Assembly: GCA_024636135.1 (NCBI GenBank)
Contig: JAGXHP010000159.1
Location: 1-7,317 of the forward strand
Length of the DNA: 7,317 nt
From: Chloroflexota bacterium
Lineage (GTDB): Bacteria > Chloroflexota > Limnocylindria > QHBO01
Direction: 5' to 3'
A program made the translations under genes and the position numbers. The notes beneath the pieces were generated by a model, which did not search any database, was not told where the DNA came from, and saw nothing but the letters and a program-made list of their open reading frames with translations. Of this stretch, positions 1 through 5,636 are shown piece by piece. Position 1 is the first letter of the stretch, and each line of letters starts with the position of its first letter.

Positions 1-2
1 AC

Positions 3-512
3 GCCGGCGGTCTGTCCGAGGAGGACGTGACGATCCGGGAGTACCCGCAGTTCAACCAGGTCGACGGGCTGTCGAACGGCGACGTCCAGCTCATCACCGG
101 TTTTCGAAACAACGAGCCGCTTCGGCTCGCGGCGCGCGACATCGACGTCGGGATGCTGACGGTTGACGAGATCGCGCCGATGCCCGGCCCGGGCGTGATC
201 GTGGGCGACGAGCTTCTCGAGGCCGATCCCGCGCTGGTGACGGCGTTCGTCGAGGCAACCGCGGCCGCCCAGGCAGCGTCAATCGCGAACCCGGATGCCG
301 CGTTCGCCGCCGCTGAGGCCGAGGTCTCGACCATCGCCGAGGACCCCGAGGTGGCCCGCGCGGTGCTCGATGCCACCGTCGAGCTGTGGGACGCCGGCGG
401 ATTCGCGGACGGTGCGATCGACCAGGCCACGTGGTCCGCCGGCTACGACACGATGGTCCGCCTGGGATTCATCGACGGAACGGTCCCCCTCGCCGAGATG
501 GTCGAACCCTAG
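3..512 (+). CDS. ABC transporter substrate-binding protein, NMT1/THI5-like (C-terminal part, 5' end outside window)
   Basis: The reading frame is open from the first complete codon at position 3 to TAG at 510-512, giving 169 residues. No start is assigned because the gene begins upstream; the in-frame GTG at 27 lies inside the conserved domain. The opening residues, with 'GLSEEDV' followed by a short acidic/hydrophobic strand and 'DGLSNGDVQLITGF', resemble the second lobe of periplasmic-binding proteins of the NMT1/THI5 (ThiY/SsuA) group, where a 'G-vDA' element reports on ligand-dependent closure. The later alanine- and glutamate-rich helices ('ALVTAFVEATAAA', then 'DPEVARAVLDATVELW') match the C-terminal helical part of this family. 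Members deliver thiamine precursors, sulfonates or related small molecules to an ABC permease outside the membrane. The ligand cannot be told from this fragment. The gene converges on folD and shares the stop-codon tetranucleotide with it. Confidence 0.75.
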   Translation, partial: AGGLSEEDVTIREYPQFNQVDGLSNGDVQLITGFRNNEPLRLAARDIDVGMLTVDEIAPMPGPGVIVGDELLEADPALVTAFVEATAAAQAASIANPDAAFAAAEAEVSTIAEDPEVARAVLDATVELWDAGGFADGAIDQATWSAGYDTMVRLGFIDGTVPLAEMVEP

Positions 513-1378
513 CCCGGGCCGGCCCGGCCGGCGGCTCGTTCCGCGGCTCGCTCGGCGGCCTCGACCGTCTGGCGCAGCACCATCATCGGGGTGACTGGTC
601 CGACGCCACCGGGGACCGGGCTGATGGCGCGCACGACCGGGGCGACGGTGGCGAAGTCGACATCGCCCACGATCCCCGTCGGCGTGGAATTGATTCCGCA
701 GTCCACCACGACGACCGACCCGTTGACCATCTCCGGTTGCACCAGACCCGGCGACCCGGCGGCGGCGATGAGCAGATCCGCTCGCCGCGTTTCACGTGCG
801 AGGTGCTGGGTGGCGCGATGGCAGACGACGACCGTCGCGTCGCGGGCGAGCAACAGTGAGGCCACCGGACGTCCGACGACTGCCGAGCGACCAATGATCA
901 CCGCGCGCTGACCGGCGACGGGAATGCCGTATGCCTCGAGCAGGGCAATGACGGCCAGCGCGGTGGCGGGGACGAAGGCCGGCTCGCCGCGCGCCAGCCA
1001 GCCCGCGTTGGCCGGCGTCGCGCCGTCCACGTCCTTGGCGGGGTCGATGCGCTCGACCAGCCGGCGACCGAGGTCGAGATCGGTGAGCGGCTGGGCCACG
1101 ACGATACCGGCCACCCGCGGGTCGTCATTTAGGCGCTCGATCGACTCGACCAGGGGACCGGTGTCGTCTGTCAGGGCCAGTGGCTCAACGCCCACGCTGC
1201 GCGCCGCCCGCTCGAGGCTCGATGCGTACAGCGCGGACACCTCGCTCGACCCGGATCGGAGGATGGCGAGCTGCGGCGCGGCACCGGTGTCCCCGTCCGC
1301 CAGGCGTTCGACGCGGTGCTGGAGGTCGCGCCTCAGGTGCGATGCCACATCCCTTCCATCGAGCAGTCGGCTCGTCAT
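509..1378 (-). CDS. folD: FolD-type methylene-THF dehydrogenase with altered cyclohydrolase active site
   Basis: The protein has 289 aa, the usual FolD length, and covers both Rossmann-like domains. FolD normally oxidises 5,10-methylene-THF to methenyl-THF with NAD(P)+ and hydrolyses it to 10-formyl-THF in the cytosol. Family hallmarks seen here are 'KDVDG' (115-119), the dinucleotide-binding 'GRSAVVGRP' (163-171), 'ADLLIAAAG' (200-208), 'VVVDCGIN' (223-230) and 'SPVPGGVGPVT' (253-263). The oddities are in the folate site. The conserved Y-x-x-x-K has Tyr51 but Leu55 (codon CTC at 1214-1216) in place of the catalytic lysine. The usual V-Q-x-P-L reads V-A-Q-P-L, with Ala95 in place of the catalytic glutamine. 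The usual P-C-T-P is P-A-T-A (137-140). The C-terminus ends in an Ala/Arg/Glu-rich tail. ATG at 1378 overlaps the fchA stop as ATGA, so translation is probably coupled. I expect dehydrogenase activity with little or no cyclohydrolase activity; that is inference. Confidence 0.92.
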   Translation of the reverse strand: MTSRLLDGRDVASHLRRDLQHRVERLADGDTGAAPQLAILRSGSSEVSALYASSLERAARSVGVEPLALTDDTGPLVESIERLNDDPRVAGIVVAQPLTDLDLGRRLVERIDPAKDVDGATPANAGWLARGEPAFVPATALAVIALLEAYGIPVAGQRAVIIGRSAVVGRPVASLLLARDATVVVCHRATQHLARETRRADLLIAAAGSPGLVQPEMVNGSVVVVDCGINSTPTGIVGDVDFATVAPVVRAISPVPGGVGPVTPMMVLRQTVEAAERAAERAAGRAGPG

Positions 1379-2010
1379 CGCAACCGCCCGGCCACGGCTT
1401 CCTGAATCTGGGCCTCCCGTTCCGCCAGCCCATGGCGGAGCTGCTCGACGGCGGAGGTGGCCTTGGCTCGCAGGGCGTCGTCGGTGACATACGGCAGGTT
1501 GATCTCGACGTTCAGCACCGCGCCGCGCACCGCAGACGCCGCGAGGAGCGCGGCGACCCCGACATCGCTGATCGCGTTTTGGCTGCCGATGCGAGAGAGC
1601 CGCGTCGCCAGGTCGAGGACCTCCGACGCCGCGCGGGCGATGGCGAGGGGTGAGCGGATCGCGTCGCGTAGGGCGGCGGCGATCTGGACGCGGCGGGTCT
1701 CCTGTTCGAGCTCCGTGTCGCGGGGAAGCCGCCGCGCCTGGACCACGGAGGCGTAGGCGGCCGCGTCGCCATCGACCAGCCCGAGCAGCTCCGACTGAAA
1801 CTGAGCTGCCGCGACGCCGATCTCCCGCAGGTCGGACTCATGATCGGCGGCGGCCGGACGGCCCCTGCTCAGGTCGACCACCATGTGGACCAATGCCGCC
1901 GCCATCGCGCCGGTCAGGGCCGCCGCGCTGCCACCGCCGGGCACGGGGTTGCTGGTCGCCAGTCGCTCCACGAACTCGCGGACCGGCGCGTCGACGACTC
2001 GCTCGTCCAT
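1375..2010 (-). CDS. fchA: Methenyltetrahydrofolate cyclohydrolase / cyclodeaminase-family protein (FTCD_C)
   Basis: The protein has 211 aa, the length of single-domain members of the formiminotransferase-cyclodeaminase C-terminal family (FchA type). These all-helical cytosolic enzymes hydrolyse 5,10-methenyl-THF to 10-formyl-THF or deaminate formimino-THF. Visible signatures are 'NPVPGGGSAAALTGAMAAAL' (21-40), the acidic 'LVDGDAAAYASVVQARRLP' (78-96), and the C-terminal block 'SQNAISDVGVAALLAASA' followed by 'GAVLNVEINL' (163-172). The start is ATG at 2010. There is no closer in-frame start, and a weak GAGGAA lies about 12 bases upstream. The stop (1375-1377) overlaps the folD ATG by ATGA. 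The partner FolD has lost its own cyclohydrolase residues, so this protein is the likely supplier of that step. No formiminotransferase domain or histidine-degradation gene is present, which argues against a histidine-catabolic role. Confidence 0.88.
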   Translation of the reverse strand: MDERVVDAPVREFVERLATSNPVPGGGSAAALTGAMAAALVHMVVDLSRGRPAAADHESDLREIGVAAAQFQSELLGLVDGDAAAYASVVQARRLPRDTELEQETRRVQIAAALRDAIRSPLAIARAASEVLDLATRLSRIGSQNAISDVGVAALLAASAVRGAVLNVEINLPYVTDDALRAKATSAVEQLRHGLAEREAQIQEAVAGRLR

Positions 2011-2051
2011 TGGCGCGTGCGGTTCCTCGCTCGGGTTGCCCCGGCTACCAG

Positions 2052-2079
2052 AATCGGCCCGGACGACACCGGGCCGATT
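2052..2079. repeat. Perfect 11-bp inverted repeat with 6-nt centre (hairpin or operator)
   Basis: AATCGGCCCGG at 2052-2062 is the exact reverse complement of 2069-2079, around the 6-base centre ACGACA. It lies in the 90-bp gap between the 87-aa gene (stop 2101) and fchA (start 2010). No T-run follows on the minus strand, so a classical intrinsic terminator is unlikely. Because it overlaps a TACAAT -10-like hexamer it could be an operator. As RNA it could be a partial terminator or processing hairpin. Confidence 0.6.
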
Positions 2080-2082
2080 GTA
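2077..2082 (-). promoter_or_regulatory. Possible -10 element of the fchA-folD operon
   Basis: Read on the minus strand this is TACAAT, one mismatch from TATAAT, and it lies 66 bases upstream of the fchA ATG. The region 16 to 18 bases further upstream offers only a weak -35 (CTGATC or CCTGAT) inside the end of the 87-aa gene. The element overlaps one arm of the 11-bp inverted repeat at 2052-2079. It is a weak prediction; the pair could instead be transcribed by read-through from the 87-aa gene. Confidence 0.3.
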
Positions 2083-2100
2083 GGCAGGTTGCCCGCGGGA

Positions 2101-2364
2101 TCAGGCGGCGCGCTCGACCGCTTCCAGGAACCAGCGGCGACGACGACCGTCGAAGGCGACCGACGCCCGGCTGCCATCCGCACCACGCAGAACGAACGTG
2201 ATCCGCGGGCCGCGCTCCGCCGGATACGCGGAGCGCTCGTCGCGCACGGCGTCGAGGTCGGTGATTCGCAGCAGATGCCCGTTCCAGCGGATTTCCGACG
2301 GCCGCTCCGCGTGACGATCCCATCGGACGCGTGCCTCGACGGGGGAGATCTTGACGAGTGCCAT
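2101..2364 (-). CDS. Small SOS-controlled protein of unknown function, DUF6504-like
   Basis: The protein has 87 aa. ATG at 2364 is preceded by GAGGAG about nine bases upstream, a good ribosome binding site. It is small and basic with no signal peptide or membrane segment. A central 'IRWNGHLLRITDL' and a C-terminal 'DGRRRRWFLEAVE' separated by strand-like sequence suggest a small beta-rich fold. This layout (R-W-x-G near the middle, R-x-W-x-L-x-x-V near the end) recalls DUF6504-type proteins that I remember lying beside Y-family polymerase genes in actinobacteria; this is a resemblance, not a match I could test. It follows dinB but has its own LexA-type promoter with two boxes. That makes a role in the SOS response, perhaps as a polymerase accessory factor, likely by context. 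Its molecular function is unknown. Confidence 0.72.
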   Translation of the reverse strand: MALVKISPVEARVRWDRHAERPSEIRWNGHLLRITDLDAVRDERSAYPAERGPRITFVLRGADGSRASVAFDGRRRRWFLEAVERAA

Positions 2365-2403
2365 GGTGGTCGTTGCTCCTCACGATACGGCCTGCTCGGG
2401 CAC

Positions 2404-2419
2404 TCGAACAGGCGTTCTA
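2404..2419. promoter_or_regulatory. LexA (SOS) box 1, downstream box of the 87-aa gene
   Basis: TCGAACAGGCGTTCTA contains GAAC-N4-GTTC, the Gram-positive-type LexA core. It lies 40 bp upstream of the 87-aa gene ATG and just downstream of the predicted transcription start, where bound LexA would act as a roadblock. Its core CGAACAGGCGTTC is identical to that of box 2 read on the opposite strand. The two centres are 33 bp apart, about three helical turns. Confidence 0.8.
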
Positions 2420-2430
2420 TTCAGGTGCCG

Positions 2431-2460
2431 ATCATACCGAACGCCTGTTCGGTCCGTCAA
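2431..2460 (-). promoter_or_regulatory. Promoter of the 87-aa SOS gene, overlapping the dinB stop codon
   Basis: On the minus strand the sequence reads TTGACG (2455-2460), an 18-base spacer containing LexA box 2, then TATGAT (2431-2436). Both hexamers are one mismatch from consensus. The dinB stop TGA (2457-2459) is part of the -35 hexamer, so the promoter begins exactly where the upstream gene ends. Confidence 0.72.
2437..2452. promoter_or_regulatory. LexA (SOS) box 2, in the promoter spacer of the 87-aa gene
   Basis: CCGAACGCCTGTTCGG carries CGAAC-N4-GTTCG with symmetrical flanks, a near-perfect LexA operator of the Gram-positive type. It sits entirely between the predicted -35 and -10 hexamers, so LexA binding would exclude RNA polymerase. 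Confidence 0.85.
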
Positions 2461-3671
2461 GCCTCGTTTTCGACGTCCTCGGTGACGTCCGGACGCTCGC
2501 CGAAATCGAAGCGACGGTGGGGCCGATCGGTGAGCAGGCGCGCGCGCGTGATCGACTCGTCGCCGAACCGTTCGCGGACCGCGTCGATCGAGCGCGAGAG
2601 GCGGTCGTTGCGCGCGGGAGCCCCGAACAGGGTCAGCTGCTGGGCATCGGTGAGCGAGATGGCCGTGAGGCCGATGAGGCGCACGCCTCGGCCCGCGACC
2701 TGGGTCTTGCGCAGCAGCGCCACCCCGGTTTCGTACAGGGGGCGGCTGTCGCGGGTTGCCTGGGGGAGGGGAGCCTGGCGTGTGAGCGTTTCGAACCCCT
2801 CGTATCGCAGCTTGAGCTGGACGGCGCGGGCCGCCAGGTCGTGGCGGCGCAGCCGGCTGGCGACCGATTCGGCAAGGTCGAGGAGCGTGGCTTCGAGACG
2901 ACCCGGGTCCGCGCTGTCCGTCTCGAAGGTGTGCTCATGCCCCACGCTCTTCGGGGCCTGCATCGACTCCACGCGCCCGGGGTCGATGCCGCTTGCACGA
3001 GAGCGCAGGTCATCCCCGTGCTTTCCGAATCGGCGATGCAGCGTCGCGCTCGAGAGAGCGGCCAGCTGGCCGATGGTCGTGACCCCGTACTCCGCCAGCG
3101 CCTGCTGTGCCTGGGGGCCGACCCCCCACAGGCGACGGATCGGCAGTGGAGCTAGGAAGGCAGCCTCCTCCCCGGCGGGCACGACCACCAGCGCATCCGG
3201 CTTGCGGAGGTCCGATGCGACCTTCGCGCACAGCTTGTTCGTCGCCACGCCGACGGACACGACCAGGCCGACCTCGTCGAGCACGCGTCGCTTGATGTGG
3301 CGAGCGATCGTCGGGCCGTCGCCAAACGCCGCCGCGCTGTGCGTGACGTCGAGGAACGCTTCGTCGAGGCTGATCGGCTCCACCTGTGGGGTGTAGGACG
3401 CGAAGATCGCCATGACCATGCGTGAGAGCTCACGGTACCGATCCGGCCGCCCCGGCAGAAAGACGCCCTGCGGGCAGCGCCGCGCGGCGGTTCGCAAAGG
3501 CATTGCCGAGAAGACGCCGAAAGCGCGGGCCTCGTAGGAGGAGGCGCTCACCACGCCGCGATCGCCCGGGCGGCCCCCCACGATGACCGGCTTCCCCCGC
3601 AATGCCGGATCGTCGAGCTGCTCGACGCTGGCGTAGAAGGCGTCGAGATCGGCGTGGATGATGGTCGGCAT
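2457..3671 (-). CDS. dinB: DNA polymerase IV (Y-family translesion polymerase)
   Basis: The protein has 404 aa. It is an error-prone, nuclease-free polymerase that copies past damaged template bases. The palm motif 'HADLDAFYASVE' (6-17) supplies metal-binding Asp8 and Asp10 and the steric-gate Phe12. 'SLDEAFLDV' (101-109) supplies Asp103 and Glu104. 'VGVATNKLCAKVASDLRKPD' (140-159) and the helix-hairpin-helix region near 'LWGVGPQ' (181-187) are typical. The little finger begins around 'KSVGHEHTFE' (241-250). 'QLTLFG' (345-350) fits the beta-clamp binding motif, followed by an acidic tail. ATG at 3671 directly precedes the conserved first strand. No strong ribosome binding site is visible, and the upstream gene stops six bases away, so coupling is likely. 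It is the third gene of the LexA-controlled operon, so damage-induced expression is expected. All catalytic residues are present. Confidence 0.95.
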   Translation of the reverse strand: MPTIIHADLDAFYASVEQLDDPALRGKPVIVGGRPGDRGVVSASSYEARAFGVFSAMPLRTAARRCPQGVFLPGRPDRYRELSRMVMAIFASYTPQVEPISLDEAFLDVTHSAAAFGDGPTIARHIKRRVLDEVGLVVSVGVATNKLCAKVASDLRKPDALVVVPAGEEAAFLAPLPIRRLWGVGPQAQQALAEYGVTTIGQLAALSSATLHRRFGKHGDDLRSRASGIDPGRVESMQAPKSVGHEHTFETDSADPGRLEATLLDLAESVASRLRRHDLAARAVQLKLRYEGFETLTRQAPLPQATRDSRPLYETGVALLRKTQVAGRGVRLIGLTAISLTDAQQLTLFGAPARNDRLSRSIDAVRERFGDESITRARLLTDRPHRRFDFGERPDVTEDVENEA

Positions 3672-3677
3672 CGGCGA

Positions 3678-4700
3678 TCAGGTGGCGAACGCGACCCGGC
3701 GAGCGATCGGATCTGGCGCCAGGAGACGCATGATCCGATCCGCCTCGGCCGCCAGGCGATCCCCGTCGCGGCTGGCGAGCGGTCCGAAAGGTCGGAGCTC
3801 GACGTCGGCACTGGCTTCGGTCCGCTCGAGGCGCCATGTCCCCGCCACGACGCCGTCGACCAGGAACGTCGGACGCACGTCCGCATTCTTCGTGAACACC
3901 AGCGGCCGGTGCTCATCCGCCACGAGCCGGTCCCGTGCCTTTGGGTGATGCGACAGCAGCAGGCTGTCCCAGCGCGCCAGCAGCCGCGGTGGAGCCTCGA
4001 CCGTCGCCGTTGGGCGCGGTGCCGCCTCCAGGTCGAGGACGGTTCGACCCGTTTCGTCCGTCCAGGTGACGAGCTCGCCGGCCATGGCATCCAGTGCCCG
4101 ACGCCACGGACCGATGCCGCCCGGGCCGCGTCCGACGTAGGCGACGAGATCCTCGAGGCTCGCGGGCCCGAACGCGGCGAGGTACCGCCGGGCGACGCGC
4201 TCTCGAGCTTCCTCGATCGCCGGCTCGGCCCGGGCTCCGAGCCAATCCTCGGCCAATGCGTAGAGCGAGCGGCCATACCCTTCGCCCGAGTGGGGGACGT
4301 GGACAAGGGGCACGAACGCGGAGAAGTGGCGCCACGCGGTGCGAACCACGATCTGGCTCTCGGGCTGGCGCCACGCGGGCCGGGTGACGGCAGGGCCGTC
4401 GAGACCTGCCTCGGCGGATATCAGCCGATCGAGCTCGAGGGATGACCTCGGCCCCTCACGGAGCACAGCGACGGCCGTCGCATGGGCGGCCGTCAGCCGT
4501 CGTCCGAGCGACGAGTCGACCGGGTCGGCCTTGACGAGCAGCTTCCATTGACGGAGGCGAAGCGGCTGGCAGACGACGAACATCGGCCACAGCTCATCGG
4601 CCGGCACGACGTGGATCGTGATTCGCATCAGCGAGCTGCGGACGACCTCGCGAGCGTCGAGAGCCGAGGCGAGGTCCGCGGATGCCCGATCGGCGGCCAT
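3678..4700 (-). CDS. Winged-helix HTH_42 (AlkZ/YcaQ-type DNA glycosylase family) protein, main part downstream of a frameshift
   Basis: This frame gives 340 aa from ATG 4700 to TGA 3678-3680, but the first ~8 codons are probably not native. Conserved family sequence begins at 'ADLASALDAREVVRSSLMR' and continues through 'HVVPADELW', 'EARERVARRYLAAFGPASLEDL' and 'LLARWDSLLLSHH' to 'PTFLVDGVVAGTWRL'. This is the order seen in HTH_42 proteins with three winged-helix units and a beta-rich C-terminal domain. The family includes the E. coli YcaQ and Streptomyces AlkZ glycosylases, which unhook interstrand crosslinks and bulky alkylated bases. The N-terminal helix and catalytic Q-x-Q motif lie in another frame at 4628-4831. 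In this sequence the gene is therefore either broken or needs a frame change. It sits between lexA and dinB, consistent with a DNA-repair role. A chance GTG/ATG start making only the truncated form would lack the catalytic motif. Confidence 0.8.
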   Translation of the reverse strand: MAADRASADLASALDAREVVRSSLMRITIHVVPADELWPMFVVCQPLRLRQWKLLVKADPVDSSLGRRLTAAHATAVAVLREGPRSSLELDRLISAEAGLDGPAVTRPAWRQPESQIVVRTAWRHFSAFVPLVHVPHSGEGYGRSLYALAEDWLGARAEPAIEEARERVARRYLAAFGPASLEDLVAYVGRGPGGIGPWRRALDAMAGELVTWTDETGRTVLDLEAAPRPTATVEAPPRLLARWDSLLLSHHPKARDRLVADEHRPLVFTKNADVRPTFLVDGVVAGTWRLERTEASADVELRPFGPLASRDGDRLAAEADRIMRLLAPDPIARRVAFAT

Positions 4701-4831
4701 TCGGGATGCTGTGCCTGAAGGGACCCAACGGCCCGGACTGCCGCGCCGGCGGTCATGCCGTCGAAGGGCTCGAGGAGCCCCTGGCGCGCCAGCATTGCGC
4801 GGTTCAGCTCACGCCGAGTGATCAGCGCCAT
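4628..4831 (-). pseudogene. N-terminal fragment of the HTH_42 (AlkZ/YcaQ-type) gene, frameshifted
   Basis: ATG at 4831 follows the lexA stop by 12 bases. The frame encodes 'MALITRRELNRAMLARQGLL', a typical HTH_42 beginning, then 'VGSLQAQHPEW' with Gln39-Ala40-Gln41. That matches the Q-x-Q catalytic motif described for AlkZ glycosylases. Family resemblance ends near 'PPIG' (about 4685), and the remaining residues to TGA 4628 look random. The rest of the protein resumes in a frame one base earlier, at 'ADLASALDARE' (about 4679). From memory of family spacing, about eight residues around the L-W-x-R-L-x-G stretch are also missing. A small deletion of 3n+1 bases would explain both. Joined, the two parts would make about 380 aa, near normal. 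The cause could be a real mutation or an assembly error. Confidence 0.7.
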
Positions 4832-4843
4832 CCCGGCGCCGTG

Positions 4844-5497
4844 CTAGGCGAGGCGGCGGATGACGCCGACGACCTTGCCCTGGATCTGGACCTCGGTCGC
4901 GTAGATCGGCTCCATCTCGGCATTGGCCGGCTGGAGACGGATTCGATCCTTCTCACGGAAGTAGCGCTTGAGTGTGACGCCGTTATCCTCGAGTAGGGCG
5001 ACGACGATGTCGCCGTCACGAGCTGTCGCCTGTGGCTGGACGATGACGAAGTCGCCATCGTCGATCAGCGCGTCGATCATGCTCTTGCCCCGCACCCGCA
5101 GAACATACGAGTCCTCGCGCGCCTCCAGCGATCGGGGCACCTCGAGCGTCTCGGCCGCGTCAGCGTAGGCCTCGATCGGCTGTCCGGCGGCGATCTCGCC
5201 CATCACCGGCAGCGTGAGGGTCTCGCGCTCGATCGGCATCCGGAACGGCGTGACCTTGGCGGGATCGGCGGCTCGCGTGGCGGGTCGCGTCACGCGCAGC
5301 GCTCGCGACGAATGTGTTCCGCGCTCGAGCAATCCGTCGCGTTCCAGGGCGATCAGGTGGTGGTGGACGGCGCTGGTCGAGGCCAGCCCGACGGCGTCGG
5401 CGATCTCGCGGACGGATGGCGGATACCCGCGCTGCTCGACCGTCTGGGCGATGCAATCCAGGATCCGTTGTCGTCGTTCGGCATCGTGCCTGGTCAT
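4844..5497 (-). CDS. lexA: LexA repressor (SOS regulator, self-cleaving S24 serine peptidase)
   Basis: The protein has 217 aa, a typical LexA length. The N-terminal winged helix includes 'RGYPPSVREIADAVGLAS' (23-40) and the recognition helix 'STSAVHHHLIALERDGLLER' (40-59). The linker leads to 'VMGEIAAGQP' (98-107), containing the Ala104-Gly105 self-cleavage bond. Catalytic Ser139 lies in 'VRGKSMIDALIDDGD' and Lys177 in 'GVTLKRYF'. RecA filaments on single-stranded DNA stimulate cleavage and lift repression. ATG at 5497 has GGAGGAGAC as ribosome binding site about seven bases upstream. A LexA box lies 55 bp upstream within the promoter spacer, so the gene is autoregulated. It leads an operon with the HTH_42 gene (12 bases away) and dinB. 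Confidence 0.97.
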   Translation of the reverse strand: MTRHDAERRQRILDCIAQTVEQRGYPPSVREIADAVGLASTSAVHHHLIALERDGLLERGTHSSRALRVTRPATRAADPAKVTPFRMPIERETLTLPVMGEIAAGQPIEAYADAAETLEVPRSLEAREDSYVLRVRGKSMIDALIDDGDFVIVQPQATARDGDIVVALLEDNGVTLKRYFREKDRIRLQPANAEMEPIYATEVQIQGKVVGVIRRLA

Positions 5498-5543
5498 CGG
5501 ATGTCTCCTCCGTCGCCTCGGTGTTCACCTCGGTCCTCATCCG

Positions 5544-5573
5544 ACCCTAGCAGAACGTCTGTTCTAATGTCAA
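5544..5573 (-). promoter_or_regulatory. lexA operon promoter
   Basis: On the minus strand there is TTGACA (5568-5573, perfect -35), an 18-base spacer, and TAGGGT (5544-5549), which fits the TANNNT form of -10 common in high-GC bacteria. The LexA box fills the spacer. The architecture is the same as at 2431-2460 (TTGACG, 18 bases, TATGAT), which supports both predictions. Confidence 0.65.
5551..5566. promoter_or_regulatory. LexA (SOS) box of the lexA operon
   Basis: CAGAACGTCTGTTCTA carries AGAAC-N4-GTTCT, a 14-bp symmetrical operator with the same GAAC-N4-GTTC core as the two boxes near 2404 and 2437. It lies between the -35 and -10 of the lexA promoter and explains autorepression. Confidence 0.87.
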
Positions 5574-5595
5574 ACGAAGCGGTATCGGCCTCGAC

Positions 5596-5604
5596 TGATA
5601 TCAT
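5596..5604 (+). promoter_or_regulatory. Possible extended -10 promoter of the DUF1232-rplI operon
   Basis: TGATATCAT matches the extended -10 form TGNTATAAT with one mismatch, 32 bases upstream of the GTG at 5637. No good -35 is present, as is usual for extended -10 promoters. It lies about 30 bp outside the divergent lexA promoter, so LexA is unlikely to control it. Confidence 0.4.
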
Positions 5605-5636
5605 GCCTCCCCCATTCAGACACTCCGGAGTTCCGC

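Noticed and set aside
2052..2079. Intrinsic terminator after the 87-aa gene
   Set aside because: The stem is strong but no run of T follows on the minus strand, so it is listed only as an inverted repeat.
1840..3396. A 518-residue open frame on the plus strand
   Set aside because: It is antisense to fchA, the 87-aa gene and dinB, all of which have clear family motifs. Its composition (Arg, Ser, Pro, Ala) is that of a GC shadow.
4628..4700. Programmed ribosomal frameshift in the HTH_42 gene
   Set aside because: No slippery heptamer or stimulatory structure is apparent, and residues seem to be missing at the junction, which favours a deletion.
5551..5566. LexA control of the divergent DUF1232-rplI operon
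   Set aside because: The box is about 50 bp upstream of the likely plus-strand start site, and nothing suggests repression from there.
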